Shown piece by piece: positions 35,894-45,439 of a DNA stretch of 64,000 nucleotides; within the stretch, counting starts at the first letter, position 1, and each line of letters begins with the position of its first letter. The notes beneath the pieces are model-generated. The model made no database searches, was not told the DNA's origin, and worked only from the letters and a program-made list of their open reading frames with translations. The DNA comes from Ensifer adhaerens (GTDB lineage Bacteria; Pseudomonadota; Alphaproteobacteria; Rhizobiales; Rhizobiaceae): the NCBI RefSeq assembly GCF_002007205.1, contig NZ_LAZS01000008.1:186001-250000 (forward strand). The letters are read 5' to 3'. Both the position numbers and the translations under genes were made by a program.

Positions 35894-35907
35894 ATGAAAC
35901 GTTTCAT
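35894..35907. promoter_or_regulatory. LacI-family operator ATGAAACGTTTCAT, distal copy
   Basis: Identical to the copy at 35818, 76 bp away start to start, in the 297-bp spacer between the binding-protein gene and the divergent LacI gene. Two identical sites suggest cooperative binding or a short repression loop controlling the sugar operon and perhaps the repressor itself. Confidence 0.8.
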
Positions 35908-36075
35908 CACTTGCGAAATTTGTGCTGGAAGCCGCTACCGGTTCGCGGCATTCTCTGATTTAAGAGGAAGGCCAGCTGCCGTCGGACAGACCCGCGGTCG
36001 CTGGCGTAAGACTTTGATCCGTTGCATGATTTTCCCTCCTGATCGATGCAGCGAACGTGATAGGGAGCCGACCGT

Positions 36076-37077
36076 TTGAACCCGACGATCAAGGATGTTG
36101 CCCAGCGCGCCGGGGTGTCCGTCGGCACGGTTTCGCGTGTGCTTGCCAAGAACAAGACGGTGAGCGAGGACATCAGGGCGAAGGTCGAAGCGACGATCGA
36201 CGCGATCGGCTACCGGCCGAACATTCTCGGTCGCAGCCTCCGGCTCGCCAAGACCGACATTATCGGCCTCGTCGTGCCTGACATCACCAACCCCTTCTTT
36301 GCCGAGCTTGCCAAACAGGTGGAGATGTTGGCTTCCGCCGAGGGCTACTCGGTGCTGCTTGCCAACACCCATGACGACCCGGACGCCGAGAAGCAGCAGA
36401 TCGAAACCCTGCTCGGACGGTTGCCGGCCGGGCTGATCCTCGTTCCCGTCAGCAACAGCCTCGCCGATGGGTTGGCGTCGCGCACGCGCACAGTGACCGT
36501 CGACCGGCCCTTGAGCGGCCATGCGCTCGTCTCCGTCGACAACCGTCAGGGCGGTTATCTCGCCGCGGACCACCTGCTTTCGCTCGGCCATCGTCGGCTC
36601 GGCTATATCAGCGGTCCGGGCACGACCGAAGTCTCCGGCGAGCGCCGCGGCGGTTTCGTTCAACGGCTCGCGGAATTCCGGAAGAGCCACCCAGGCGACT
36701 ACGTTCCGCCGCAGATCGTCGAAGGGCACTTCGACTACCGCTCAGGCGAAGAACTTGGTAAGCAGCTGCTGACGCAGCCCGAAAAAAGTCGCCCGACGGC
36801 GATCGCCACTGCCAGCGACCAGCAGGCAATCGGCCTGCTGCGCGCCGCCGACGACATGGGGCTTCGGGTCCCGAACGACCTTTCGATCGTCGGCTTCGAC
36901 GACATTCCGCTGGCCTCGCTGGTGCTGCCGCGGCTCACAACCATTCGCCAGCCGATCGACGAGATCGCCCGGCTCGCGCTCGAAGGCGTGCTCGGCAGCC
37001 ATGCGCTGCAGGAGGAATACAAGCTGCAGCCAATGCTGATGAAACGCGGCTCCTGCGCCGCGCCCTCAACACCCTGA
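36076..37077 (+). CDS. LacI-family transcriptional repressor of the divergent sugar operon
   Basis: A 333-residue LacI/GalR regulator. The N-terminal HTH reads TIKDVAQRAGVSVGTVSRVL with the hinge YRPNILGRSLRLAKT. The effector domain follows (IIGLVVPDITNPFFAELAKQ, VSVDNRQGGYLAADHL, IVGFDDIPLASLVLPRLTTI). The start is a TTG at 36076, eight bases after GGGAG and directly before the HTH. Two identical ATGAAACGTTTCAT operators lie between it and the ABC transporter genes. Its inducer is presumably the transported sugar or a derivative. Confidence 0.93.
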   Translation: MNPTIKDVAQRAGVSVGTVSRVLAKNKTVSEDIRAKVEATIDAIGYRPNILGRSLRLAKTDIIGLVVPDITNPFFAELAKQVEMLASAEGYSVLLANTHDDPDAEKQQIETLLGRLPAGLILVPVSNSLADGLASRTRTVTVDRPLSGHALVSVDNRQGGYLAADHLLSLGHRRLGYISGPGTTEVSGERRGGFVQRLAEFRKSHPGDYVPPQIVEGHFDYRSGEELGKQLLTQPEKSRPTAIATASDQQAIGLLRAADDMGLRVPNDLSIVGFDDIPLASLVLPRLTTIRQPIDEIARLALEGVLGSHALQEEYKLQPMLMKRGSCAAPSTP

Positions 37078-37128
37078 CATCACGGCGCGCGCCCCACGTT
37101 ACGGAGTGTTGCCGCCGTCGACGCGTCA

Positions 37129-38118
37129 TCAGATCGCAAGCACCGCCGCCCCTCCCGCAAGCCCCGCGCCGGCCGCCGTCAGCAACAGCTTTTCGCCGGC
37201 GATGAAGGGTTTTTCTCGATGCGCCAGCGATAGCGACAGCGGGATGGTCGCGGCCGACGAATTGCCGTAGTCCGAGATCGTGCGCACCGTTTTCGACGGC
37301 GCGATGCCGAGTCGGTCGCAGACGGCGTCGAAGATACGGGCATTGGCCTGGTGCGGCACGAAGCGGCTGATGTCCGGGGCCACGCAGCCGGCGGCGTCCA
37401 TGGCGTTCACGGCACAGGCCGTCATCATCTCCACCGCCTGCGCGAACATCTCGCGCCCGTCACGCATCGTCATCAGCAGATCCTCGGGCCTGGTGTCGGC
37501 AGAAAACGGCCTGTTGCTGCCGCCGGCGGCAATCGAGATCAGATCGTAGCGGCTGCCATCGGCGGCAAGGTCGACGCCGAACAGGCCTGTCTGCGGATCA
37601 TCGGAGGGCGCGACGACGACGGCGCCGGCGGCATCGGCAAAGAGCACGGCGCTCGCCCGCTCGGCCGGATTGATCCGGCGGCTCAAGATGTTGGCCGCCA
37701 CCACCAGCACCGGCTTTCCCTGCGACCGCACGAAACCGTCGGCGAGCGTCAAGGCGTAAACGAAGCCTGAACAGGCGCCGGCAAGGTCGATCGCACCGGC
37801 GTTGGAAAGACCGAGACGATGGGCGAGCAGGGGTGCGGAAGGCGGTAGCAGATGATCGGGCGTCGAGGTCGCAAGCAGGACCAGGGCGATATCGCCGGGC
37901 GGGGTGCGGGCATCGTCGAGCGCCATTGCGCCCGCCTTTGCTGCAAGCCCCGACAGCGTGTCGCCGGGCGCGGCCCAGCGCCGCTCGCGAATGCCGGTGC
38001 GGCGCTCGATCCAGCCGGGCTCAAGCCCCAGCGTCGTCTCGATTTCGTCGTTGGCGACACGCCGCTCCGGTGCGGCATGGCCGAAACCGACGATCCGGGA
38101 GGAGCGAACAGGCCTCAT
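37129..38118 (-). CDS. bioZ: BioZ, KAS III-like enzyme for pimeloyl-ACP synthesis
   Basis: A 329-residue beta-ketoacyl-ACP synthase III-like protein with the full Cys-His-Asn triad: Cys116 in [13 protein letters not shown], His256 in VPHQANARI, Asn286 in [14 protein letters not shown]. As the last gene of a biotin operon it is BioZ, which in Agrobacterium and Brucella condenses glutaryl-CoA with malonyl-ACP so that fatty-acid synthesis can make the pimelate moiety, replacing BioC/BioH. Its ATG overlaps the bioA stop by four bases. Position and triad make the call firm; distinction from housekeeping FabH rests on context. Confidence 0.92.
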   Translation of the reverse strand: MRPVRSSRIVGFGHAAPERRVANDEIETTLGLEPGWIERRTGIRERRWAAPGDTLSGLAAKAGAMALDDARTPPGDIALVLLATSTPDHLLPPSAPLLAHRLGLSNAGAIDLAGACSGFVYALTLADGFVRSQGKPVLVVAANILSRRINPAERASAVLFADAAGAVVVAPSDDPQTGLFGVDLAADGSRYDLISIAAGGSNRPFSADTRPEDLLMTMRDGREMFAQAVEMMTACAVNAMDAAGCVAPDISRFVPHQANARIFDAVCDRLGIAPSKTVRTISDYGNSSAATIPLSLSLAHREKPFIAGEKLLLTAAGAGLAGGAAVLAI

Positions 38119-39383
38119 AGCTGCCCTGCCCCGAAGAGCGACGCCGCCTCGTCGATCGCGTCATAGGCCCGCCCAAGATCGTCGTCGGTGACGCAGTAGG
38201 GCGGCATCAGGTAGATGACGTTGCCGAGCGGACGGATCAGCAAACCACGCTTGCGGAAAAACGCCCTGAGCTGCGGGCCGACCTCGGCGAGATAGCCGCC
38301 GGACGGCACCGTGAGGTCGAGAGCTGTTATGGTGCCGAGCTGGCGCATGCCGCCGAAGCGAGGATCATCGGCAAACCGCTCGATCTGCTGGTGCTGCCGC
38401 TCCGTCAGCGTGTCGATCCGCTGCCGCACCGGCTCCTGTTTCCAGACGCCAAGATTGGCAAGTGCCGCGGCACAGGCGATCGGGTTGGCGGTGTAGGAAC
38501 TCGAATGGAAGAACGTCTTGCGCCGGTCGGACGAAAGATGCGCCTCGAAGATTTCCGAGGTGCACAGCGTCGCGGCCAAGGGAAGTGCACCACCGGTCAA
38601 CCCCTTCGAGGTGCAGAGAATATCGGGCGTGATCCCGGCCTGTTCGCAGGCAAACAGGCTGCCCGTCCGCCCCCAACCGGTCATCACTTCGTCAGCGATC
38701 AGCAGGCTGCCATGCCGTTCGGCAATGCGCTTCAGCTCGGACAGCACGGAAGCCGGATAGGTTTTCATGCCGCCGGCGCCGAGCAGCAGAGGCTCGATCA
38801 AGAGGGCGGCAACCGCGCCGGATGCGCAGGCCGTCTCGAAGGCGTCGAGCGTTGCCTGCTCCCGACCCGGCTCCGGAAAGGGCAAGCGGTCGACGGAGAA
38901 GAGCAGCGGCGCGTAGGCGGCATTGAAGACGCCTCGTTCTCCGGTCGACATCGTGCCGATCGTGTCGCCGTGATAGCCATGCTCCAGCACGCAGATGCGG
39001 TTTCGCGGCCGGCCGCTGTTGTGGAAGAAGCCGAGCGCCATCTTCAGCGCGACTTCGACCGCGGTCGAACCGCTGTCGGAGTAGAAGACATGGGCGAGCC
39101 CGGGCGGCGCGATCTCGACCAGCCCTTGCGCCAGGTCTTCCGCCGGCGCGTGGGTGTATTCGGCGAAGATGATCTGGTCGTAGGTGTCCGTGGCCTTGCG
39201 GATCGCCTCCATGATAGCAGGATGGCGATGACCGTGGGTGATGACCCACCAGGACGAAATCGCATCGAGGATCGACACGCCATGCTCGTCGACGAGAAAC
39301 GCACCCTCGGTGCCGACGATGCGGCGCATCGGCGGTTCCAGGGCATGCTGGGTGAAGGGATACCAGACCGTGGAGCTTCTCAT
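38115..39383 (-). CDS. bioA: BioA, adenosylmethionine-8-amino-7-oxononanoate aminotransferase
   Basis: A 422-residue class III PLP aminotransferase that converts 7-keto-8-aminopelargonate to 7,8-diaminopelargonate with S-adenosylmethionine as amino donor. Motifs are VWYPFTQH at residues 6-13 (BioA-specific), [47 protein letters not shown] and the PLP Lys260 in [10 protein letters not shown]. The ATG at 39383 follows GGAGGT and overlaps the bioD stop by four bases; it also overlaps bioZ downstream. Normal length for the family. Confidence 0.96.
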   Translation of the reverse strand: MRSSTVWYPFTQHALEPPMRRIVGTEGAFLVDEHGVSILDAISSWWVITHGHRHPAIMEAIRKATDTYDQIIFAEYTHAPAEDLAQGLVEIAPPGLAHVFYSDSGSTAVEVALKMALGFFHNSGRPRNRICVLEHGYHGDTIGTMSTGERGVFNAAYAPLLFSVDRLPFPEPGREQATLDAFETACASGAVAALLIEPLLLGAGGMKTYPASVLSELKRIAERHGSLLIADEVMTGWGRTGSLFACEQAGITPDILCTSKGLTGGALPLAATLCTSEIFEAHLSSDRRKTFFHSSSYTANPIACAAALANLGVWKQEPVRQRIDTLTERQHQQIERFADDPRFGGMRQLGTITALDLTVPSGGYLAEVGPQLRAFFRKRGLLIRPLGNVIYLMPPYCVTDDDLGRAYDAIDEAASLFGAGQL

Positions 39384-40018
39384 GCCGGCACCTCCCGGAA
39401 ATCGGCGATGTTGAAATTCTCGGCGAAGGCCTGCCGCAGGCGGTCCGGCGTCAGCGCTTCGAGCCGCGGCAGCCGTCCGAGCCGACGCACGGCGCCAAGC
39501 CTGGAGATGATCGCTTCGCTGTCTTCCTGCGCGTCGCCGATGAAGGCTACCCCGAGGATGGGAATGGCGCGGCGGCGCAGCGCCTCGAGCGACAACAGGG
39601 TGTGGTTGATCGTACCAAGCCCGGTGCGGGCGCAAAGGACGACCGGGATCTGCCAGAGCGCGAAGACATCCGCAAAGACCGTGCGCTCCGTCAGCGGCAC
39701 CAGCAGCCCGCCCGCGCCTTCGATCACCAGAGGTCGATCCACCGCGGGCGGCAAAAGACCTTCGGGCCGGAGCGTGACGCCGTCGATCCGTGCCGACAGG
39801 TGCGGCGAGGCCGGCGTCGCCAGCCTGTAGGCTTCGGGCAGGATACGATCAGAGGGCAGCCGGCCGAGCCGGCCGACGGTTTCGCTGTCGGTTTCTTCGT
39901 CGAGGCCCGATTGCACAGGCTTCCAGTAGCAGCCGTCGAGCGCATCGGTAAGCGCCGCGGAAAAGATGGTCTTGCCGATGCCGGTATCGGTACCGGTGAC
40001 CACGAGACGGGTTTTCAT
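39380..40018 (-). CDS. bioD: BioD, dethiobiotin synthetase
   Basis: A 212-residue ATP-dependent dethiobiotin synthetase, which closes the ureido ring of 7,8-diaminopelargonate using CO2 and ATP. The P-loop is GTDTGIGKT (residues 9-17), followed by [20 protein letters not shown], the [12 protein letters not shown] segment and [20 protein letters not shown], all characteristic. ATG 40018; it overlaps bioF and bioA by four bases each, so the operon is tightly coupled. Confidence 0.96.
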   Translation of the reverse strand: MKTRLVVTGTDTGIGKTIFSAALTDALDGCYWKPVQSGLDEETDSETVGRLGRLPSDRILPEAYRLATPASPHLSARIDGVTLRPEGLLPPAVDRPLVIEGAGGLLVPLTERTVFADVFALWQIPVVLCARTGLGTINHTLLSLEALRRRAIPILGVAFIGDAQEDSEAIISRLGAVRRLGRLPRLEALTPDRLRQAFAENFNIADFREVPA

Positions 40019-41160
40019 GGCCGCTCCTCCGCGATCGCGATCTTCAGGCGCTGGAGCATCTGCCCAATCGCCGCCCGGTCGACATTGAGCGTGATCGCGA
40101 CCCGAAGGCGCGCGGTGCCTTCCGGCACCGTCGGCGGCCGGATCGCCCTGATATCGTAGCCCTCGGTTCGCATGCGTGCGGCAATGCGGACCGCACGGCC
40201 GTTGTCGCCAATCGGGATGGGGAGTATCTGCGAGCCGCTGCCTTCGATGCCAAGCACCTCGACCAGCGCCCGGTTGGCAAAGGCTCTTAGGTCTTCGAAC
40301 GCGGCGCGGCGCTCCGGTTCGTCGACGAGCGCGGCGAGCGCTTCGCGCACGGCGGCGGCGGCCAGCGGTGAAGGCGCGGTCGAGTAGATGAAGTTGCGGG
40401 CGCGGTTGACGAGATAGTCGCAGAGGACGGCGCTTGCTCCGACAAGCGCGCCGGAAACACCGAGCGCCTTGCCGCAAGTGTGCAGCACGACCACATTCCC
40501 CCGGCCTTCCAGTTCCGCCGCCAGCCCGCGGCCATCCGGTCCGAAGACGCCGGTCGCATGCGCCTCGTCGATGACGAGAAAGCCGTCATGGTGCGCGGCA
40601 AGCGCTAAGAGGTCGGCGAGCGGGGCACGATCGCCGTCCATCGAATAGAGGCTTTCGACGGCAATCCACGGATGCCCCATGCCGCCGGCACGACGCCATT
40701 GGCCGATGGCGTCGGCAAAGGCGTCGACATCGTTATGGGCTGCCGCTACCGCCGGGGCCTTGCTCGCGGCGATACCGTCATGGGCGCTCGCATGGATCAG
40801 GGCATCGTGCACAACGATGTCGTCGCGCTGCGGCAGCGTCGAAAACAACGCGGCGTTTGCGGCATAGCCGCTGCCGAAGAAGAGCGTCCGCTCCACGCCG
40901 AAGAAGGCGGCAGCTTCGGCCTCCAGCGCCTCGTGCTCCCCGTGGTTGCCGCGCAAGAGCCGCGAGCCGCCGGAGCCGACCGACACGCCGCGTGCGATTG
41001 CCGCCGTCATCGCCGCCTTCAGCCTTGGCGAGGCGGCGAGCGCCAGATAGTCGTTGGAGGTAAAGTCGATGCCGCAGGCGGAGACGAGCGCGCGGCGGCG
41101 CCCCTTGCGTTCGAGGCCATCGAGAGTCTTCTCGTAGCGCGCGACGAGACCCGTGGTCAT
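40015..41160 (-). CDS. bioF: BioF, 8-amino-7-oxononanoate synthase
   Basis: A 381-residue alpha-oxoamine synthase that condenses pimeloyl-ACP (or -CoA) with alanine. The family motifs are [75 protein letters not shown], and HTCGKALG with the PLP Lys231. It overlaps bioB (41157-41160) and bioD (40015-40018) by four bases. No unusual feature. Confidence 0.96.
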   Translation of the reverse strand: MTTGLVARYEKTLDGLERKGRRRALVSACGIDFTSNDYLALAASPRLKAAMTAAIARGVSVGSGGSRLLRGNHGEHEALEAEAAAFFGVERTLFFGSGYAANAALFSTLPQRDDIVVHDALIHASAHDGIAASKAPAVAAAHNDVDAFADAIGQWRRAGGMGHPWIAVESLYSMDGDRAPLADLLALAAHHDGFLVIDEAHATGVFGPDGRGLAAELEGRGNVVVLHTCGKALGVSGALVGASAVLCDYLVNRARNFIYSTAPSPLAAAAVREALAALVDEPERRAAFEDLRAFANRALVEVLGIEGSGSQILPIPIGDNGRAVRIAARMRTEGYDIRAIRPPTVPEGTARLRVAITLNVDRAAIGQMLQRLKIAIAEERP

Positions 41161-42173
41161 TCGGCCGCGTCCTGCCTTGCCGTTGGGGCCATCGGCCTTA
41201 GACCCAGGCGCCGGAAGAGCGCCGCGTCGTGGTCCTCGCCCGGATTGTCGGCGGTCAGCAAGGTTTCGCCGACGAAGATCGAATTGGCGCCGGCAAAGAA
41301 ACAGAGCGCCTGCGTCTCGTCGCTCATGTCCGTCCGTCCGGCCGAAAGGCGGACATGCGATTGCGGCATCAGGATGCGGGCAAGGGCGATGGTGCGGACG
41401 AAATCGATCGGATCGACCGGCGCGGCATCGGCAAGCTTCGAGCCCGGAATCGGGATCAGCATGTTGATCGGCACGCTTTCCGGAGGCACCGGCAGGTTGG
41501 CGAGCGTCACCAGCATCGAGATCCGGTCGTCGGCGGCCTCGCCCATGCCGAGGATGCCGCCGGCGCAGACCTTGATGCCGGCGTCGCGGACATTGGCGAG
41601 CGTCTCCAGCCGGTCGGCAAAGCTACGGGTGGTGATGATCTCGCCGTAGAAGCGCTCGGACGTATCGATATTGTGGTTGTAGTAGTCGAGCCCGGCTTCG
41701 GCGAGCCGCGCGGATTGGGCGGGCGTCAGCATGCCGAGCGTCATGCAGGTTTCCATGCCGAGCGCCCGCACACCGCTGACCATCGCGACGATCGCCTCCA
41801 TGTCGCGATCCTTCGGGCTGCGCCAGGCGGCGCCCATGCAATATCGGGTCGCGCCGCCATCGCGCGCCTTGCGTGCCTCGGCAAGCACACGCTCGACCTC
41901 CATCAGCTTCGATGCCTTGAGGCCGGTCTGGTAGTGGGCGGACTGGCTGCAGTAACCGCAGTCCTCGGCGCAGCCTCCGGTCTTGATCGAAAGCAGCCGG
42001 CTCATCTGGATGGCGTTGGGATCGAACTGCGCGCGATGGACCGTGTGTGCGCGGTAGAGCAAGTCATTAAACGGCGAATTATAGATTTTTTCCGCTTCCG
42101 CTTGCGTCCAGCGGGATTCGGCAGCGTCGCCCGGGGTAAAATTAGCACTTGTCGATAGGCTTCCGTCCAGCAT
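41157..42173 (-). CDS. bioB: BioB, biotin synthase
   Basis: A 338-residue radical SAM enzyme that inserts sulfur into dethiobiotin. The radical-SAM cysteines are Cys68, Cys72 and Cys75 in [28 protein letters not shown] and the auxiliary-cluster region MLGxxxxxQ-like [30 protein letters not shown] and [20 protein letters not shown] are diagnostic. GGAGG precedes the ATG at 42173. It is the first gene of bioBFDAZ. A perfect BioR box lies 52 bp upstream, so repression by BioR when biotin is plentiful is expected. Confidence 0.97.
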   Translation of the reverse strand: MLDGSLSTSANFTPGDAAESRWTQAEAEKIYNSPFNDLLYRAHTVHRAQFDPNAIQMSRLLSIKTGGCAEDCGYCSQSAHYQTGLKASKLMEVERVLAEARKARDGGATRYCMGAAWRSPKDRDMEAIVAMVSGVRALGMETCMTLGMLTPAQSARLAEAGLDYYNHNIDTSERFYGEIITTRSFADRLETLANVRDAGIKVCAGGILGMGEAADDRISMLVTLANLPVPPESVPINMLIPIPGSKLADAAPVDPIDFVRTIALARILMPQSHVRLSAGRTDMSDETQALCFFAGANSIFVGETLLTADNPGEDHDAALFRRLGLRPMAPTARQDAAE

Positions 42174-42224
42174 TTCGGCTCGTCCTCCAGGTCATTGCAA
42201 ACGCGAAATAGATAGAATCTGGTA

Positions 42225-42234
42225 TTATCTATAA
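42225..42234. promoter_or_regulatory. BioR operator TTATCTATAA before bioB
   Basis: A perfect match to the alphaproteobacterial BioR consensus TTATMKATAA, 52 bp upstream of the bioB ATG. BioR is a GntR-family biotin regulator; its gene is not in the window. A weaker TTATAGATTT occurs inside bioB at 42079-42088. Confidence 0.85.
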
Positions 42235-42565
42235 TTTTATCGACCAGCAAAGTTCGCAAGCACCCAGATGGAGAGTTTCCGTCAGTGCATAATCTTATGG
42301 TTGTATTTTTGACTGAGAACGAATCTGGAAACCGCCGAGACGGGGACAAGAATCAGCAATCAATCGGTCGCATCTCCCATTCCGAAATCGGGCGGACTGC
42401 ACCCGAGAAATAAGGACGAGCGCGGGCTTCTCCGGTATTTTTCGACCCGCTCTGCCCGGCTGACCCGCCTCCTCCCATCACGTCGCGAACGCTTCCGCTT
42501 TCTCGTCGCAAAATTATAGATAATTTTTCAACTGCTGAGATCACAACGAGCACGAACGCTGGCTC
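42235..42565. other. Long divergent spacer between biotin and thiamine operons
   Basis: No gene with credible composition on either strand. It contains a second perfect BioR box (42514-42523), AT-rich patches near 42285-42320, and the upstream part of the thiamine promoter. Short minus-strand frames here overlap the riboswitch and look spurious. Confidence 0.6.
42514..42523. promoter_or_regulatory. Second BioR operator TTATAGATAA, near the thiamine promoter
   Basis: A perfect BioR consensus palindrome 289 bp from the bioB-proximal box and about 43 bp upstream of the TTGACA that probably starts the thiamine transcript. It may be an upstream BioR site for looping onto bioB, or may link biotin status to the thiamine operon. 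Confidence 0.8.
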
Positions 42566-42594
42566 TTGACAAAAAGCGCCCCGAGCGGTCAGCT
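42566..42594 (+). promoter_or_regulatory. Candidate sigma-70 promoter of the thiamine operon
   Basis: TTGACA at 42566-42571 is a perfect -35; the -10 about 17 bp later is weak, as often in rhizobia. Transcription would begin just before the TPP riboswitch. Confidence 0.45.
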
Positions 42595-42602
42595 TGGCGC
42601 AT

Positions 42603-42706
42603 TCACCAGGGGTGTCCCGGCAAGGGGCTGAGATTCTGCTATGCGGTCTACGCGGCGCAGTGACCCGTTGAACCTGATCCAGTTCATACTGGCGTAGGGA
42701 CGGTGC
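42603..42706 (+). ncRNA. TPP riboswitch (THI element)
   Basis: The conserved TPP-aptamer blocks are present in order: GGGGTG near 42608, GGGGCTGAGA at 42625-42634, a variable arm, ACCCGTTGAACCTGATC at 42663-42679, and ACTGGCGTAGGGA at 42688-42700. It precedes thiO-thiS-thiG-thiE, so thiamine pyrophosphate binding should lower expression, probably by hiding the ribosome site in Gram-negative fashion. Unusually the first gene behind it is thiO, not thiC. Confidence 0.95.
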
Positions 42707-42813
42707 AGACATCGCTGCCGCAATCGTCGCGATTCACGCGACCAACCGATCGGCAAGGCGTCTTTCCCCTCCCCTTCGCTCGTGAACTGGGTCTCCACCA
42801 TCGGAGCCTCGGC

Positions 42814-42882
42814 ATGCACACCGCCAACACCATCCCGCTTTCCTCAGGACGACGTCCCGCCGACGCCGCGCGGGCGCACTGA
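42814..42882 (+). other. Short 22-codon frame between riboswitch and thiO
   Basis: ATG at 42814 reads MHTANTIPLSSGRRPADAAR and two more residues to a stop at 42880-42882, three bases before the thiO GTG. It could be a leader peptide coupling thiO translation, or the scar of a lost first gene such as thiC. Its sequence does not resemble ThiC ends that I know. Weak evidence for translation. Confidence 0.3.
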
Positions 42883-42885
42883 GCC

Positions 42886-43857
42886 GTGCGGGTCCTCGTC
42901 AAAGGTGCCGGCGTCGCAGGGCTCTGCCTGGCGCATGAACTCAGCGCCCGCGGCGCCGCGGTGACGCTTGTCGAGCGAGAGCCGGGCTTTGCCGGCGCTG
43001 TCTCCTGGTTTGCCGGCGGCATGCTGGCGCCCTGGTGCGAGCGCGAAAGCGCCGAGGAAGCGGTGCTGACGAAGGGCGTCAGCGCCATCGACTGGTGGGA
43101 CGACGCCCTGCCAGGGGAGGTCTCCCGCAACGGCACGCTGGTCGTCGCGCCGCCGCGGGACGCTGGCGAGCTCAAACGCTTCGCCTCGCGCACGTCCGGC
43201 TACGAATGGCTCGACGCTGCGGCGATCGCCCGGCTGGAGCCGGCGCTTGCCGGGCGCTTCCGCGAGGCGCTGTTCTTTCCGGGCGAGGCGCATCTCGACC
43301 CGCGCCGGGCGCTTAGCCAGCTACGGCAAAAGCTTGTGGAACGCGGCGTCGTCTTCCTCAGCCTGGCGGATAGCGCCGGCGAACACGATCTCGTCGTCGA
43401 CTGCACCGGTGCGGCCCGCATCGGCGCAACGCCCGGCCTGCGTGGCGTTCGGGGCGAAATGCTCTATCTGCGGACGGACGAGGTGGAACTGTCGCGGCCG
43501 GTCAGGCTCATTCACCCGCGCATCCCGCTCTACATCGTGCCGCGCGGCGACGGGCTTTTCATGTGCGGGGCGACGATGATCGAAACGGACGATGGCGGCC
43601 CGATCACCGCCCGCTCGCTCATGGAACTGCTGAACGCCGCCTATGCGCTGCATCCGGCCTTCGGCGAAGCACGCCTGGTCGAAACCGGCGCCGGCGTCCG
43701 CCCGGCCTTTGCCAACAACCTGCCGCGCGTCACGCGCGCCGGGCAATCCATCGCGATCAACGGACTTTACCGCCATGGCTTCCTGCTTTCGCCAGCCCTG
43801 GCGGCGGAAGCAGCCGAGCTGGCCGTTACGCAGGACCTGAAGGGAGACGCTGCATGA
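42886..43857 (+). CDS. thiO: ThiO, FAD-dependent glycine oxidase
   Basis: A 323-residue flavoprotein of the D-amino-acid oxidase/ThiO group, which oxidises glycine to the iminoacetate used for the thiazole ring. The FAD dinucleotide motif VKGAGVAGLCLAHELSARGA starts at residue 5, followed by WFAGGMLAPWCE and the C-terminal ETGAGVRPAFANNLPRVTR, then LYRHGFLLSPALA. The start is GTG at 42886 just after the short frame's stop. It overlaps thiS by four bases and heads a thiO-S-G-E operon behind the TPP riboswitch. Confidence 0.94.
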   Translation: MRVLVKGAGVAGLCLAHELSARGAAVTLVEREPGFAGAVSWFAGGMLAPWCERESAEEAVLTKGVSAIDWWDDALPGEVSRNGTLVVAPPRDAGELKRFASRTSGYEWLDAAAIARLEPALAGRFREALFFPGEAHLDPRRALSQLRQKLVERGVVFLSLADSAGEHDLVVDCTGAARIGATPGLRGVRGEMLYLRTDEVELSRPVRLIHPRIPLYIVPRGDGLFMCGATMIETDDGGPITARSLMELLNAAYALHPAFGEARLVETGAGVRPAFANNLPRVTRAGQSIAINGLYRHGFLLSPALAAEAAELAVTQDLKGDAA

Positions 43858-44051
43858 GACTGACCGTCAATGGCGAGGACCACGACCTCGCCGTCGCAAC
43901 CCTCGCCGAGCTTCTGGCCACCCTCGACTACGAAGGCGACTGGCTCGCCACCGCCGTCAACGGCGAGCTGGTGCACCGGGCCGACCGCTCGGATCATGCG
44001 CTGAGCGATCGGGACCGGATCGAAATTCTCTCGCCGATGAAAGGAGGCTGA
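43854..44051 (+). CDS. thiS: ThiS, sulfur-carrier protein
   Basis: A 65-residue ubiquitin-like sulfur carrier. It opens MRLTVNGEDHDL, contains LAELLATLDYEGDWLATAVN and ends in the required Gly-Gly (LSPMKGG), which is thiocarboxylated before sulfur transfer to thiazole synthase. ATG 43854 overlaps the thiO stop (ATGA); thiG starts three bases after its stop. Confidence 0.95.
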   Translation: MRLTVNGEDHDLAVATLAELLATLDYEGDWLATAVNGELVHRADRSDHALSDRDRIEILSPMKGG

Positions 44052-44054
44052 GAC

Positions 44055-44828
44055 ATGCTGACGCTTTATGGACAGGAACTGCGCTCGCGGCTGCTTCTCG
44101 GCACCGCCCGCTACCCCTCCCCCGCCGTGCTGGAAGACGCGGTGCAATCCTCGGGCACCGAGATCGTCACGGTCTCGCTCCGGCGCGAAACCGCCGGGGG
44201 CCGCCAGGGTGGCGCCTTCTTCGAGCTGGTCCGGGCGCTCGGCGTGCACGTGCTGCCGAACACCGCCGGCTGCCACTCGGTGTCGGAGGCGGTGCTGACG
44301 GCCAAGATGGCGCGTGAGGTGTTCGGCACCAACTGGCTCAAGCTCGAAGTGATCGGCCATCACGACACGCTGCAGCCCGACGTCTTCGGACTGGTCGAGG
44401 CGGCACGCATCCTGTCGGCCGAAGGTTTTGAGGTCTTCCCCTACACCACCGATGATCTGGTCGTTGCCGAACGGCTCCTTGAGGCCGGCTGCAAGGTGCT
44501 GATGCCCTGGTGCGCGCCGATCGGCAGCGCCATGGGTCCGCAGAATATCCCGGCGCTCCGCGCAATACGGGCGAATTTTCCCGACGTGCCGCTGATCGTC
44601 GATGCCGGCATCGGCCGCCCGTCGCACGCGACGACCGTGATGGAACTCGGCTTCGATGCGGTCCTGCTCAACACCGCCGTCGCCGGCGCCGCCAGACCGG
44701 CGCTCATGGCCTCGGCTTTTGCGCAGGCGATCGATGCCGGCCGGCAAGCCTTCGAGGCGGGCATGCTCGAACCGCGCGACTTTGCCGTGCCCTCCACCCC
44801 CGTCATCGGAAAGGCGGTGTTTGCATGA
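44055..44828 (+). CDS. thiG: ThiG, thiazole synthase
   Basis: A 257-residue TIM-barrel thiazole synthase that combines deoxyxylulose phosphate, iminoglycine and ThiS-thiocarboxylate. Motifs are [44 protein letters not shown] with the Schiff-base Lys96, [14 protein letters not shown] and [20 protein letters not shown]. It is flanked by thiS and thiE, overlapping thiE by four bases. Confidence 0.97.
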   Translation: MLTLYGQELRSRLLLGTARYPSPAVLEDAVQSSGTEIVTVSLRRETAGGRQGGAFFELVRALGVHVLPNTAGCHSVSEAVLTAKMAREVFGTNWLKLEVIGHHDTLQPDVFGLVEAARILSAEGFEVFPYTTDDLVVAERLLEAGCKVLMPWCAPIGSAMGPQNIPALRAIRANFPDVPLIVDAGIGRPSHATTVMELGFDAVLLNTAVAGAARPALMASAFAQAIDAGRQAFEAGMLEPRDFAVPSTPVIGKAVFA

Positions 44829-45430
44829 AACTCGATCCCTTCTACCTCGTCGTCGACAGCGCCATCTGGGTCGAGCGACTGGTGCCGCTCGGCGTGAAAC
44901 TGGTCCAGCTTCGCGTCAAGGATCGCGCGGAAGCGGAGCTTCGCCGCGAAATTCGCGCCGCCAAGGCGGTTTGCGACGACCAGGGCTGCCAACTCGTCGT
45001 CAACGATTACTGGCAACTGGCGATCGAGGAAGGCTGCGATTTCGTCCATCTCGGCCAGGAGGATCTTGCGGACGCCGATGTCGTGGCGATCCGCGCCGCC
45101 GGCCTGAAGCTCGGCCTCAGCACCCATGACGAGACGGAACTGGAAACGGCGCTCGCAGCCGACCCCGATTATGTCGCGCTCGGACCGATCTACCCGACCA
45201 TCCTCAAGGCGATGAAGTGGGCGCCGCAGGGCTTGCCGCGTCTTGCCGCCTGGCGGAAGCGTGTCGGGTCGCTGCCGCTGGTCGCCATCGGCGGTCTCAA
45301 CGTCGAGCGCATCTCAGGCGTCTTCGAGCATGGCGCCGATAGCGCCGCCGTCGTCACCGACATCACCCGCAACGCCGACCCGGAAGGCCGGACCCGCGAA
45401 TGGATCGCCAGGACCGCGCCCTGGCGATGA
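44825..45430 (+). CDS. thiE: ThiE, thiamine-phosphate synthase
   Basis: A 201-residue TIM-barrel enzyme that joins the pyrimidine and thiazole phosphates. [61 protein letters not shown] and [11 protein letters not shown] are characteristic of the ThiE/TenI family; the thi operon context and HLGQEDL favour ThiE over the aromatising TenI. It ends nine bases before the convergent amidohydrolase gene. Confidence 0.93.
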   Translation: MKLDPFYLVVDSAIWVERLVPLGVKLVQLRVKDRAEAELRREIRAAKAVCDDQGCQLVVNDYWQLAIEEGCDFVHLGQEDLADADVVAIRAAGLKLGLSTHDETELETALAADPDYVALGPIYPTILKAMKWAPQGLPRLAAWRKRVGSLPLVAIGGLNVERISGVFEHGADSAAVVTDITRNADPEGRTREWIARTAPWR

Positions 45431-45439
45431 GATCCGCGG

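Noticed and set aside
42353-42712. Minus-strand frame of 119 codons over the TPP riboswitch
   Set aside because: It overlaps the riboswitch in antisense and has no protein-like features or ribosome site.
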